Source: an uncultured Flavobacteriales bacterium (GTDB lineage: Bacteria > Bacteroidota > Bacteroidia > Flavobacteriales > Crocinitomicaceae). From it: 64,000 nucleotides of DNA. Shown here piece after piece: positions 53,504 to 61,047 of this stretch (positions within the stretch are counted from its first letter, which is position 1; each line of letters begins with the position of its first letter). The stretch spans positions 38,756 to 102,755 of the forward strand of contig CAMLRS010000013.1 in the NCBI GenBank assembly GCA_946482515.1, in the 5' to 3' direction. The position numbers and the translations under genes are program-made. Under the pieces are notes generated by a model. That model did no database searches. It had not been told where the DNA came from and worked only from the letters and a program-made list of their open reading frames with translations.

Positions 53504-55414
53504 TTGAATTGGAGATTGGTATTGCGGGTGGTGCCCAAAAACCTCGACGCACAAGGCGAAGTGCTGGCCACTTACACACAAACGGGTGCTTCACCTTCGA
53601 CGACCATGCTGGACGAGTTCCAGATGTACGGCTCGCAGCGTTTGGGGACGAGACCAGTAGGTACTACACTTGCTGCGACACCGAATTTTAATTACATCTC
53701 GGAGGACAACCGGGCGAGTGCGATCGTGGAGCTGAAACTATCCACCTTTTCGCATAACAAGGATGTCCAGTACAAATTGTACGATGGTGCAACCTACACC
53801 AATCTGAATGCCTCGACCTGGAAATGGAATACAGGTATTAGCATAGCCAGAAATGCCGACAGTCTGATAAAGAAGATCAATGCCAATACCACGGTGAGCG
53901 ATATAAAAGCCAGTGTATGGTGGAGTAATAATGCCACAGGTGTACTTTACATGCAATTGCAGTTTACCCAGCCGGGCAACTGGCAGGGACAGACGCTGAA
54001 AGTATTTGTAAACACTAGTGACAGCTCAGCCATGGCAAACAAGATTCCTAAACGGGCTTTAGGCTACGGTACCAGCAAGGGGAGCGTTGTTTACGGTGCC
54101 AAGCGTTACGAGCTGGCAAACCACTTAGGAAACGTATTAGCTGTGATCTCTGACCGCAAGTGGGGAATAGACGATGGCGTATATAACACTTCAACAGGTG
54201 TAAAAACTTCCTCTACTCCGGACGGTCAAACGGATTACTACTTCCCAACGGTGATCACATTTGCGGACTATGATCCCTTTGGAACAATCCAGGATGGTAG
54301 AAAGCTTGATCCAACACTTTACGATTATGGATTCCAGGGACAAGAGGCCGATAACGAGATAAAAAATGTAGGTCAGAGCTGGAATTATGAGTATCGTATG
54401 CATGATCCGCGGATAGGACGATTCTTTGCGGTGGATCCGTTGGCAGGGAAATATCCAAAATGGACACCATATGCATTCTCAGGAAATCAAGTGATTGCCT
54501 CTAGAGAATTGGAAGGATTGGAGCCTGATATTGATATTATGGAAGCTGACCCAAATAAAACTTATCAAGCTAAAAGTAATGCATCCGGCTCTGTAAATGC
54601 GATACTTAATTGGACAATTAATGTATCTTCTAATGGCAGTCGAAACTGGGTTCCAGGTGATGAATATACAGGCCCCACGGCATCAGAAGCCGCAGATCTT
54701 TCTAACCATGTTTATAATATAGATAATGAAGGGGTAGAACCTAATACAAAGAAAGGAACTGTTGGTGATTGGGTATTACAAAAAGAGTACACATCATCTG
54801 CTTCGACTACGGGTTATAAAGCGGGACTTTACAGAAAGGAAATTGATGGAGTGTATTTTTATGCTCTTGCTTTCGCCGGAACAGATGATTTTGTCGCTGA
54901 TATAGTTTCAGATGTTCGCCAAGCATTCGGTGAGTTTGAATTACAATACCCTCAAGCTTACAAAGATGCGGTTAAAGTGCATAATTTTATGGGCACATTA
55001 AAAAAAGGAAATTCACTAACGTTTGTTGGTCACTCTTTAGGAGGAGGAATGGCTTCTTTGGCAGCTTTGACGACTGGACATCCAGCTATCACTTTTAATT
55101 CAGCTGGTCTGAGCTCCGCAACTAAGAATTTCTATGGTGTTACAGAAAAAACAGCAAAAATAGATGCTTATGTTATTGTAGGAGATGCTGTCAACCACTA
55201 TCAACGGGCAATTGGATTGAAAGCAGAAGGAACTATTCGCTATATTTCCCCTGTTTCTACAAGGATCTTATCATATGATGCCTATATGTCCTTAGCTGAA
55301 GCATCTACGGATGATTGGGCTGTATTACAAAAGTATAAAGCAAACTATCCTGCGTATGTTCTAACGAACCAAATAAATAATCATTCATTAAGTCATTTTT
55401 TGAAGTACTTTTAA
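53504..55414 (+). CDS. Orphan Rhs core fragment with lipase-like tip (cassette B)
   Basis: The 636-codon frame opens with a TTG and has no signal peptide. From about 53543 it matches the 3' part of the main rhs gene (from 50770), through ANHLGNVLAVISDRKWG and HDPRIGRFFAVDPLA to ELEGLEP (about 54526). Then a different tip of ~295 residues begins. The tip resembles class 3 lipases: YALAFAGTDDFVADIVSD, nucleophile elbow FVGHSLGGGMASLAAL (Ser about 511), an Asp in VGDAVNHYQ and a C-terminal His in NNHSLSHFL. It is probably a silent store for an effector that attacks membrane lipids. Expression as it stands is doubtful because the 5' part of rhs is missing. Confidence 0.85.
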   Translation: MNWRLVLRVVPKNLDAQGEVLATYTQTGASPSTTMLDEFQMYGSQRLGTRPVGTTLAATPNFNYISEDNRASAIVELKLSTFSHNKDVQYKLYDGATYTNLNASTWKWNTGISIARNADSLIKKINANTTVSDIKASVWWSNNATGVLYMQLQFTQPGNWQGQTLKVFVNTSDSSAMANKIPKRALGYGTSKGSVVYGAKRYELANHLGNVLAVISDRKWGIDDGVYNTSTGVKTSSTPDGQTDYYFPTVITFADYDPFGTIQDGRKLDPTLYDYGFQGQEADNEIKNVGQSWNYEYRMHDPRIGRFFAVDPLAGKYPKWTPYAFSGNQVIASRELEGLEPDIDIMEADPNKTYQAKSNASGSVNAILNWTINVSSNGSRNWVPGDEYTGPTASEAADLSNHVYNIDNEGVEPNTKKGTVGDWVLQKEYTSSASTTGYKAGLYRKEIDGVYFYALAFAGTDDFVADIVSDVRQAFGEFELQYPQAYKDAVKVHNFMGTLKKGNSLTFVGHSLGGGMASLAALTTGHPAITFNSAGLSSATKNFYGVTEKTAKIDAYVIVGDAVNHYQRAIGLKAEGTIRYISPVSTRILSYDAYMSLAEASTDDWAVLQKYKANYPAYVLTNQINNHSLSHFLKYF

Positions 55415-55420
55415 GAAACA

Positions 55421-56035
55421 ATGAATAAATATTTTTGGATCATATTATGCTTTTTAGCACTAAGCCTGAAGTCTTGTTTTAATAACGCAGACTGTCATCA
55501 GTTGAATTTGTCTAAGGAGGAAAAGTCATGGTTTAGAGCATACAGAACTGGTGAAAAAATACTTTTCAAGAGTAATCAAAATCGTATTGATACGTTCCTA
55601 GTGGGGAAGAAGATTGATACTTATACAGTATGCAATAAATTTGAATTAGGTCCGAATCAATATAATTATGTAAGTCTTTCTCTAAAAGCATCAAATTGTC
55701 ATGGCCTTGAGAAAAAATCTTACATCTGTGGATTCTCAATGTTATTTACTAAAGAATTTCAAACAGATAATGAAAAAAACTGCGTAAAAAACATTAATGT
55801 ATTTGATTTATATACAGAAGAACTCACTTCATTGGATTCTGTACCAGTAGAAATCATCAATTCTAGCATATTAGGGAGAGGATATCAAACCTATCTATTT
55901 AAAAATGGTAAAGGTACTAATGATATCAATGGAGGGGTAGCGACCGTACAATCCTTTAATTGGAGTAAGGAAAATGGCCTGATTCGCTATAGATTAGCGA
56001 CAGGAGAAGTGTACGAATTCTGGAAGAAAATATAG
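55421..56035 (+). CDS. Candidate lipoprotein immunity protein for the lipase-like tip
   Basis: This 204-aa protein has a lipobox Cys19 (FLALSLKSCFNN). The mature part is Lys/Asn-rich with several Cys and predicted beta strands (YNYVSLSLKASNCHGLEKKS; YICGFSMLFTKEF). No known domain is recognised. It follows the lipase-like cassette by 6 bp in the same direction, the expected place for immunity. A lipid anchor would put it in the envelope, where a phospholipase effector would act. A 184-bp repeat starts right after its stop. Confidence 0.7.
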   Translation: MNKYFWIILCFLALSLKSCFNNADCHQLNLSKEEKSWFRAYRTGEKILFKSNQNRIDTFLVGKKIDTYTVCNKFELGPNQYNYVSLSLKASNCHGLEKKSYICGFSMLFTKEFQTDNEKNCVKNINVFDLYTEELTSLDSVPVEIINSSILGRGYQTYLFKNGKGTNDINGGVATVQSFNWSKENGLIRYRLATGEVYEFWKKI

Positions 56036-56036
56036 T

Positions 56037-56220
56037 GGTAGTGTACTCATCCGTCACTTTTTGAATGTTATAACATCTAAAATGTTGTAAATCAATAACC
56101 GGAATTCATTGAAAGAATAAATCAAAGGTGGTACAATGTATCGCCTTTGTTGTTTTCAATACTTTTGAGCAGTGCTATCGATGTAAAACGAAACTACGTG
56201 TAGCTATCCGTCACCTGATG
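56037..56220 (+). repeat. 184-bp IS1-like left-end repeat, copy 1
   Basis: It begins GGTAGTGTACTCATCCGTCA and ends in CACCTGATG. It is nearly identical (about seven differences) to 58504-58687, the leader of the IS1-like transposase gene, and identity stops exactly at that gene's ATG. It contains a terminator-like hairpin CAAAGGTG (56123-56130)/CGCCTTTG (56142-56149) followed by TTGTTTT. It starts 2 bp after the stop of the lipoprotein gene. It is read as a truncated IS left end. Confidence 0.8.
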
Positions 56221-56278
56221 GAAATACATTATATCAAAAACGTTCTTTGAAATTAAAAATCGGCTAAGCGTCGGCGAA

Positions 56279-57464
56279 CCATTTAGGAAACGTATTGGCC
56301 GTGATCTCTGACCGCAAGTGGGGAATGGATGATGGCGTATACAACACCTCAACAGGTGTTAAGACTTCTTCGACTCCGGATGGACTAACCGATTACTATT
56401 TCCCAACGGTGGTGATGTATTCCGACTATGATCCCTTTGGGACTCAGCAGGATGGACGGAAGTTGAATACGACCAGCTACAAATACGGCTTCCAGGGACA
56501 GGAGGCTGATAATGAGATCAAGCTGGACGGTAACAGCTGGAACTATGAGTACAGGATGCATGATCCGAGGATAGGACGATTCTTTGCGGTTGATCCGTTG
56601 GCGCCTAAATATGCTTATAATTCACCATATGCATTTTCAGAAAATTCAATGATAGCTTTCATTGAATTGGAGGGATTGGAGAAAATTACTCATATATACA
56701 ATTGGAATCCAGAGGGAGGTTACTATGAAGATGAAATTACAATAAATTTAGGATTTGGATTTGGTGAAGCATGGAAATGGGTAGGAGGTCCTAACACACC
56801 TACAGGTTGGGACTTTCGTATGCTATCATGTCTTGATGGCGATTGTTTTGACTTTGTTGGGAAATTTTTCAGTACTATTATGAGTGAATACAAACCAGTA
56901 TTGAAAGTTGAGGTAGAAAGCAAAGTAGCCATTCCATCTGAATTAAACATTAACACTAGAGTTTTTGATGCAACAGCAACAGTTAAAGCCCAAATTCAAA
57001 AAACAGAAATTACGATTACTAATGATGGGGAAGTAGAAGCGGAAGTTACGGGACCATGTATTATTTATGGCGGCGGCGGTGGAATGTTTGGTGTCCTTCT
57101 AGAAATGTTAAACTCCACAGACGGGACTTTTGAAACAGGAATTGTTATCGATAAACTCGAAATGAACGCAACAGAAAAGCCGAATGGCGACCGATCAAGT
57201 ACTGTTTTAGTAACAGTAGGCGAGAGTAGTGCTACGGCAGCAGGAATTACCACAACTACCACAACTAAAGTAGGCTATGAAAGAAAAGGAGCTGGTTCAA
57301 TGCCATACGAAGAGGCTATAAAAAGGAATGAAAAAACTGCCAAAGGTGGTAAGGTTGCAGCTAAAACCCCTAAGCCTTCTAAGTCTTCAAACACCCAACA
57401 AGGATCTAAGACGTTTGGGTTTGAAGGAATAGTACCAGTATTTAATTACTTTAGAGCAATGTAA
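56279..57464 (+). CDS. Orphan Rhs core fragment with unknown tip (cassette C)
   Basis: Homology to the main rhs gene starts at about 56279 (matching 51342). The frame can be read from TTG 56295 (389 codons) and lacks a signal peptide. The core piece is short: VISDRKWGMDDGVYNTSTGV, YDPFGTQQDGR, HDPRIGRFFAVDPLAPKY, SPYAFSENSM, ending at ELEGLE (about 56681). The ~260-residue tip is unlike the other two. It has beta-rich stretches (TITNDGEVEAEVTGPCIIYG), a GGGGG run, a TTTTTT run and a basic Lys/Pro-rich end (KVAAKTPKPSKSS). No enzyme motif is recognised. Like cassette B, it is probably silent unless recombined. Confidence 0.8.
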
Positions 57465-57473
57465 ATCCAGTCT

Positions 57474-58115
57474 ATGAATTCTAATCAGAAAAAATCAATA
57501 TTTTTCACTGCGGTATTAGGGCTATTGTTTAGTTCCTGTTCTAACAATAAGTTATTAACTGCTAGACAAAACGAAATAAAAGAAATTTTACAATGCGAAA
57601 GTTACACCGAAGTTGTAGAAGGTAAGGATTACATCATTGATGTTACATCAACCAAATTACCGACACCTGATAGTAAAGCTTTGGCTAGTAGTATGGCTTC
57701 ATTAGTTCTATATGAGGAGTTCTACAAGATCAATCCATCAGCGGATTATTCGACGCAATTCGGGGTTCGATTTCACGATAGCACTGAAACGAATTATATG
57801 TTTGAGTTGGCTGATTTAGCGGATGTTGATAAAGGAATTGAAATTACAAGCAATATTCTTACTTTGATAACAGGTAAACAAGATTATAAGCAGCATTGTC
57901 TATCAGGTGATTGTAACAAAGCCGTCATAGAATGGTCTTCAGTTCGGTCAGTCAATCTTATGGGGTTCCAGACAACAGACGTCAATTATACGGATGGACA
58001 TAAGTTGAAGGCAGTTTTATTTCATTATTACCTGAAGCCAATGGAAAAATATGTGTGGGTTTATTATGATCCTTCTTCTGAAAAGATTATTACCATTATA
58101 GAGCCAGTCGGGTAG
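57474..58115 (+). CDS. Candidate lipoprotein immunity protein for cassette C
   Basis: This 213-aa protein has a lipobox Cys22 (LGLLFSSCSNN). The mature part alternates helix and strand (YTEVVEGKDYIIDVTSTKLP; LKAVLFHYYLKPMEKYVWVY). No family is recognised. It lies 9 bp after cassette C. A 140-bp degenerate IS1-left-end repeat overlaps its stop codon. By analogy with the lipoprotein behind cassette B it is a candidate immunity protein; this is positional inference. Confidence 0.7.
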   Translation: MNSNQKKSIFFTAVLGLLFSSCSNNKLLTARQNEIKEILQCESYTEVVEGKDYIIDVTSTKLPTPDSKALASSMASLVLYEEFYKINPSADYSTQFGVRFHDSTETNYMFELADLADVDKGIEITSNILTLITGKQDYKQHCLSGDCNKAVIEWSSVRSVNLMGFQTTDVNYTDGHKLKAVLFHYYLKPMEKYVWVYYDPSSEKIITIIEPVG

Positions 58116-58250
58116 TGTACTCATCCGTCACTTTTTGAATGTCACAACATATAAAATATTGGAAATCAATAATCCGATCTCACTGAAAGAATAATCAAAG
58201 GTGCTACAACGTATTGCCTTTGTCGTTTTCAATACTTTTGGGTAATGTTC
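58111..58250 (+). repeat. Degenerate IS1-like left-end repeat, copy 2
   Basis: It begins GGTAGTGTACTCATCCGTCA within the stop codon of the preceding lipoprotein gene. It follows the other two copies with scattered changes up to TTTTCAATACTTTTGGGTAA near 58250, then diverges. The terminator-like CAAAGGTG...TGCCTTTG hairpin is partly kept. The remaining DNA to 58503 (about 250 bp) shows no gene or structure I can support. Confidence 0.7.
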
Positions 58251-58503
58251 CACCTGTGTTGATAGCTTGCCTTTGAGTTGTTATTAGATTGGTTTTTAGT
58301 TTATTATACAAAATGTTTTCCCGGGAATCGAGGAATGGTAAAACCCTATCGGGAGGATTTGGAGCGCTTAGAGATGCTTAAAATACTTCGAACTACCCCC
58401 TCGTGTTTCAGGTGTGTTGATGATAGGATTTCTTCTCTAAAAAGAGCATCAATTTTGAGTGAAAATCCATGAAAATATTACACTAAAAACCCTTGTCAAT
58501 CAA

Positions 58504-59353
58504 GGTAGTGTATTCATCCGTCACTTTTTGAATGTTATAACATCTAAAGTGTTGTAAATCAATAACCGGAATTCATTGAAAGAATAAATCAAAGGTGGTA
58601 CAACGTATCGCCTTTGTTGTTTTCAATACTTTTGAGCAGTGCTATCGATGTAAAACGAAACCACGTGTAGCTATCCGTCACCTGATGAATTGTAAACACT
58701 GCCAGGAATCCTGTATTCGAAAAGGAATGAGTAACGGGATTCAGAAATACCGCTGTCGGTCCTGCGGAAAATACCAGCGACGATCTTACCTGAAGAACGC
58801 TTATACTATATCTGATCAGCAGCTCATACTACTGACAAAGGAAGGGTGCGGTATCAGAAGTATTGCCCGTATAACAGCCATTTCCCCTTCAACGGTTATT
58901 CGGAGAGTGCTCAGGATCGGTCGAAAGTTGAAACGACCTTTCGTTTTGACGTATGGAAAAAATTACCAGATGGATGAATTATTTACCTACATCGGCAATA
59001 AGAAAAACAGAATTTGCGTGGCTTACGCCATCGATGCCGAAACTGGAAAGGCTATAGATCTTGTTGTTGGACGGCGCACGAAAGCCAGTCTTTCCAAAGT
59101 CATTTCAACATTGTTGCTGTCAAATCCGCAAAAGATTATCACCGACAAGCTGCCGCTTTATAAAGAGCTGATTCCACATGAAATTCATTCACTAAAGTTC
59201 AGAGGTATCAACAAGCTCGAGCGGCTGAATTTAACGCTTCGTACACATCTGAAACGCTTGAACCGGAGAACAATTTGCTATTCCAAATCCATAGCAGTAT
59301 TGACAGCCATTGTGAAGATTTATTTTTGGCCATCAATACAAATAATTAAGTAA
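58504..59353 (+). mobile_element. IS1-family-like insertion sequence, right end unclear
   Basis: The left end is the 184-bp segment also found at 56037 and, degenerate, at 58111 (start GGTAGTGTATTCATCCGTCA). It carries one transposase gene. No clear inverse copy of the left terminus is visible within about 250 bp after the transposase stop. The right end is therefore lost, diverged or beyond what I can define, and I set the element end at the stop codon. It sits among the Rhs cassettes and may have helped to shuffle them. Confidence 0.75.
58685..59353 (+). CDS. IS1-family transposase
   Basis: This 222-aa protein starts at ATG 58685 (MNCKHCQESCIRKG). An open frame extends upstream to 58595, but that part lies in the element's non-coding leader. 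A zinc ribbon (CKHC ... CRSCGKYQ) and a helix-turn-helix (LLTKEGCGIRSIARI; SPSTVIRRVLRIG) form the InsA-like half. The catalytic half has Asp in YQMDELFTYIG, Asp in IITDKLPLY, and the terminal Glu in LERLNLTLRTHLKRLNRRT, the IS1 signature. The two halves are in one frame, unlike classic IS1, which needs a frameshift. The usual length is about 230 aa, so it looks intact. Confidence 0.9.
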   Translation: MNCKHCQESCIRKGMSNGIQKYRCRSCGKYQRRSYLKNAYTISDQQLILLTKEGCGIRSIARITAISPSTVIRRVLRIGRKLKRPFVLTYGKNYQMDELFTYIGNKKNRICVAYAIDAETGKAIDLVVGRRTKASLSKVISTLLLSNPQKIITDKLPLYKELIPHEIHSLKFRGINKLERLNLTLRTHLKRLNRRTICYSKSIAVLTAIVKIYFWPSIQIIK

Positions 59354-59623
59354 GATTTTAACTTTGTTAAGTTTCAATGGCTGAGTGGTCGAGTGTAGCT
59401 AATATGGAACTTAGAATTGAAATATTGGGAATGTTGATCCGGAAATATTGGGGTCAATTAATGATTGCAAATTTGTTCATGATGGAAGTGTCGCTATAGT
59501 ATTGTACAGTGACCACCATTCAATCAGTTTCGAGTATTCAAGATTTATTTCATACCACTGAAATGGGGTAACGGGAGTATCAACAAATGTGATGAATGCT
59601 AGGGCAAATTCAACAGTTCCACA
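59354..59623 (+). other. Gap with possible gene remnant
   Basis: This is 270 bp without an intact gene. One frame (about 59428-59560) reads as plausible protein (GNVDPEILGSINDCKFVHDG, then SVAIVLYSDHHSISFEYSRF) before a TGA, with no start codon. It may be the tail of a lost cassette or immunity gene cut by the IS insertion. Nothing else is seen. Confidence 0.3.
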
Positions 59624-59962
59624 ATGAAGAACTATATGAGCGATATAAAAAAATGGCTGATTATTTTAGTTATTGTTTTCAGCGGAATCGTGATTTTCGA
59701 TTGGTATAACAATCATTCTATGAAAAATACGGTGAAGGTATGCGGGGAAATTACCGGTAAATCCACTATAAGGGGACGCCCTTTTATAACTTATGGTTTT
59801 ATTATCAATGGGAAAAAAAAGAAAGGATCTTATGATGTGTCTCTCATTAAAAAAGATATTAGTGTTGATAGTATGATGAAATTGTCCTGTATAGAAATAG
59901 AATGTTCAGTAACGAACGATTATTTTCATCGTGTTATTGATTCTCGGATCGTAAAAAGGTAG
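59624..59962 (+). CDS. Small membrane protein, possible orphan immunity gene
   Basis: This 112-aa protein has a transmembrane helix at residues about 10-28 (KWLIILVIVFSGIVIFDWY) and then a basic beta domain (VCGEITGKSTIRGRPFITYG; FIINGKKKKGSYDVSLIKKD). Size and layout (one N-terminal helix, small beta module) resemble the candidate immunity gene at 52641. There is no effector gene directly upstream, only the IS and remnant DNA. It is AT-rich like the cassettes. Confidence 0.65.
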   Translation: MKNYMSDIKKWLIILVIVFSGIVIFDWYNNHSMKNTVKVCGEITGKSTIRGRPFITYGFIINGKKKKGSYDVSLIKKDISVDSMMKLSCIEIECSVTNDYFHRVIDSRIVKR

Positions 59963-59963
59963 T

Positions 59964-60134
59964 ATGAAAAACTTCTTTATATATACATTGTGCTTTAGTC
60001 CATTGATTATTTATAACGTTTATATGTTGTTTACGAAGGAACCTAATAGTGGTATAGATACGATTCAAATAGGAATTTCCGGGATACTTGGTATAGCAGG
60101 ATATGTTATAAGTCAGAAAGTAAGCAACCGTTAG
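59964..60134 (+). CDS. 56-aa membrane protein
   Basis: A short ORF begins one base after the previous stop (MKNFFIYTLCFSPLIIYNVY) and ends TAG at 60134. It has two hydrophobic segments, residues about 4-22 and 35-50 (QIGISGILGIAGYVIS). The tight coupling to the preceding small membrane gene and its regular codon use support it as real. Function is unknown; it may act with its neighbour. Confidence 0.55.
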   Translation: MKNFFIYTLCFSPLIIYNVYMLFTKEPNSGIDTIQIGISGILGIAGYVISQKVSNR

Positions 60135-60154
60135 GAGTCCAGAATAAATGACCA

Positions 60155-60622
60155 TCATTTAAATTTTAGCTTAGCCATTTTACATTTCACCTCAGTATTA
60201 GAACAGTATAAGATTACTTTAAAAGTGTAATTTCCACTATGATCAATATTGAGAAAATCCATTTTGCCTTCAAAACTTATAACCGATTTACTTCCTAGTT
60301 GCTTCTCAGTTTTGAAAAGAGTTGGGTTGGTTTTTAAGGCGTTAAGCTCAAATCCGCCAATCTTCTTATTTTTCTCCCACAATTCTACCAAATAGGCCAT
60401 CTCAATATCCCCTTCAAATTCAATATCTAAACACGACCAAAATTCAATTTTTTGACCCCTCTCTAAATTTAGAGTAGTCTCCTTATAATAAGGGATGTCA
60501 TAACTTAACTTATCAAAGTTTAATTCAGCCAATGCTTCATTTGACAAATGGTTGTTATTACTACTACAAGAGCCTAATAAAACACATAGAATAGAAACAA
60601 AATAGATTGAGATTTTTTTCAT
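60155..60622 (-). CDS. Small lipoprotein of unknown function
   Basis: This 155-aa protein starts at ATG 60622 (MKKISIYFVSILCVLLGSC); an earlier in-frame codon at 60697 would give a non-signal N-terminus. The lipobox Cys is residue 19. The mature part is a likely beta-sandwich (TTLNLERGQKIEFWSCLDIE; GNYTFKVILYCSNTEVKCKM). It is on the opposite strand to the cassettes and convergent with the 56-aa gene. No family is recognised; it could be another envelope immunity gene or an unrelated lipoprotein. Confidence 0.7.
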   Translation of the reverse strand: MKKISIYFVSILCVLLGSCSSNNNHLSNEALAELNFDKLSYDIPYYKETTLNLERGQKIEFWSCLDIEFEGDIEMAYLVELWEKNKKIGGFELNALKTNPTLFKTEKQLGSKSVISFEGKMDFLNIDHSGNYTFKVILYCSNTEVKCKMAKLKFK

Positions 60623-60695
60623 GAGTACAGTTTGCCGATTAAAGTTAAAACTTTTCCAATTCCCTGAATTAACCAGGATATAAAGCAGAATTCTC

Positions 60696-60903
60696 ATGAA
60701 GAAAAAACAAACTTTTTATCCCCTTACTAATCGTTTTCGGAATCGTTACTGCACTAGTAGGGTTATCCAGAGTATCCCATTAGGCTTATGGCAAAGTAAT
60801 CTTAACGACCGGATTGATCGGTTTTTCTGTGACATTAATTGTTTGGTTTCTCCTCTTAGTCATGCGATCTACTGAAATCGGGAATCCGTCGGATCACAAC
60901 TAA
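60696..60903 (+). pseudogene. Frameshifted remnant of a small two-helix membrane protein
   Basis: ATG at 60696 opens a Lys run (ATGAAGAAAAAAC). If one A is removed, the frame continues as KLFIPLLIVFGIVTALVGLS, meets one in-frame TAG, then goes on as GKVILTTGLIGFSVTLIVWF and ends at TAA 60901-60903. The total of 208 bases (3n+1) fits a single-base insertion plus a nonsense change. The intact ancestor would have had two transmembrane helices and about 68 residues. Confidence 0.55.
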
Positions 60904-60914
60904 GGACACTAATT

Positions 60915-61016
60915 CTCATCTAAAGTCCAACTGGAGACCTGCGACTGTCGACCGGAGACCCAATTCTCTCTCGACCAAATTGTGCATTCCGAACTATGAA
61001 TTGCGCATTTTAATAC
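60915..61016. repeat. Simple-word intergenic repeats
   Basis: The region holds GGAGACC twice (about 60931 and 60953), the reverse complement of the GGTCTCC words at 6315-6337. It also holds GCATTCCGAACTATGAATTG followed by CGCATT (about 60986-61012), a degenerate relative of the 27558-27595 hairpin. No gene is present. It is taken as a copy of the dispersed intergenic repeat families of this genome. Confidence 0.4.
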
Positions 61017-61047
61017 TATTTTCACCCCGCAAACGTTAACATTCCCG

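Noticed and set aside
58278..58472. 64-codon frame between IS-end copies
   Set aside because: No family, start signal or regular codon pattern is seen; it lies in decayed IS-related DNA.
58595..58684. N-terminal extension of the transposase
   Set aside because: The same sequence is present in the non-coding repeat at 56037, which stops at the ATG; the zinc ribbon begins right after ATG 58685.
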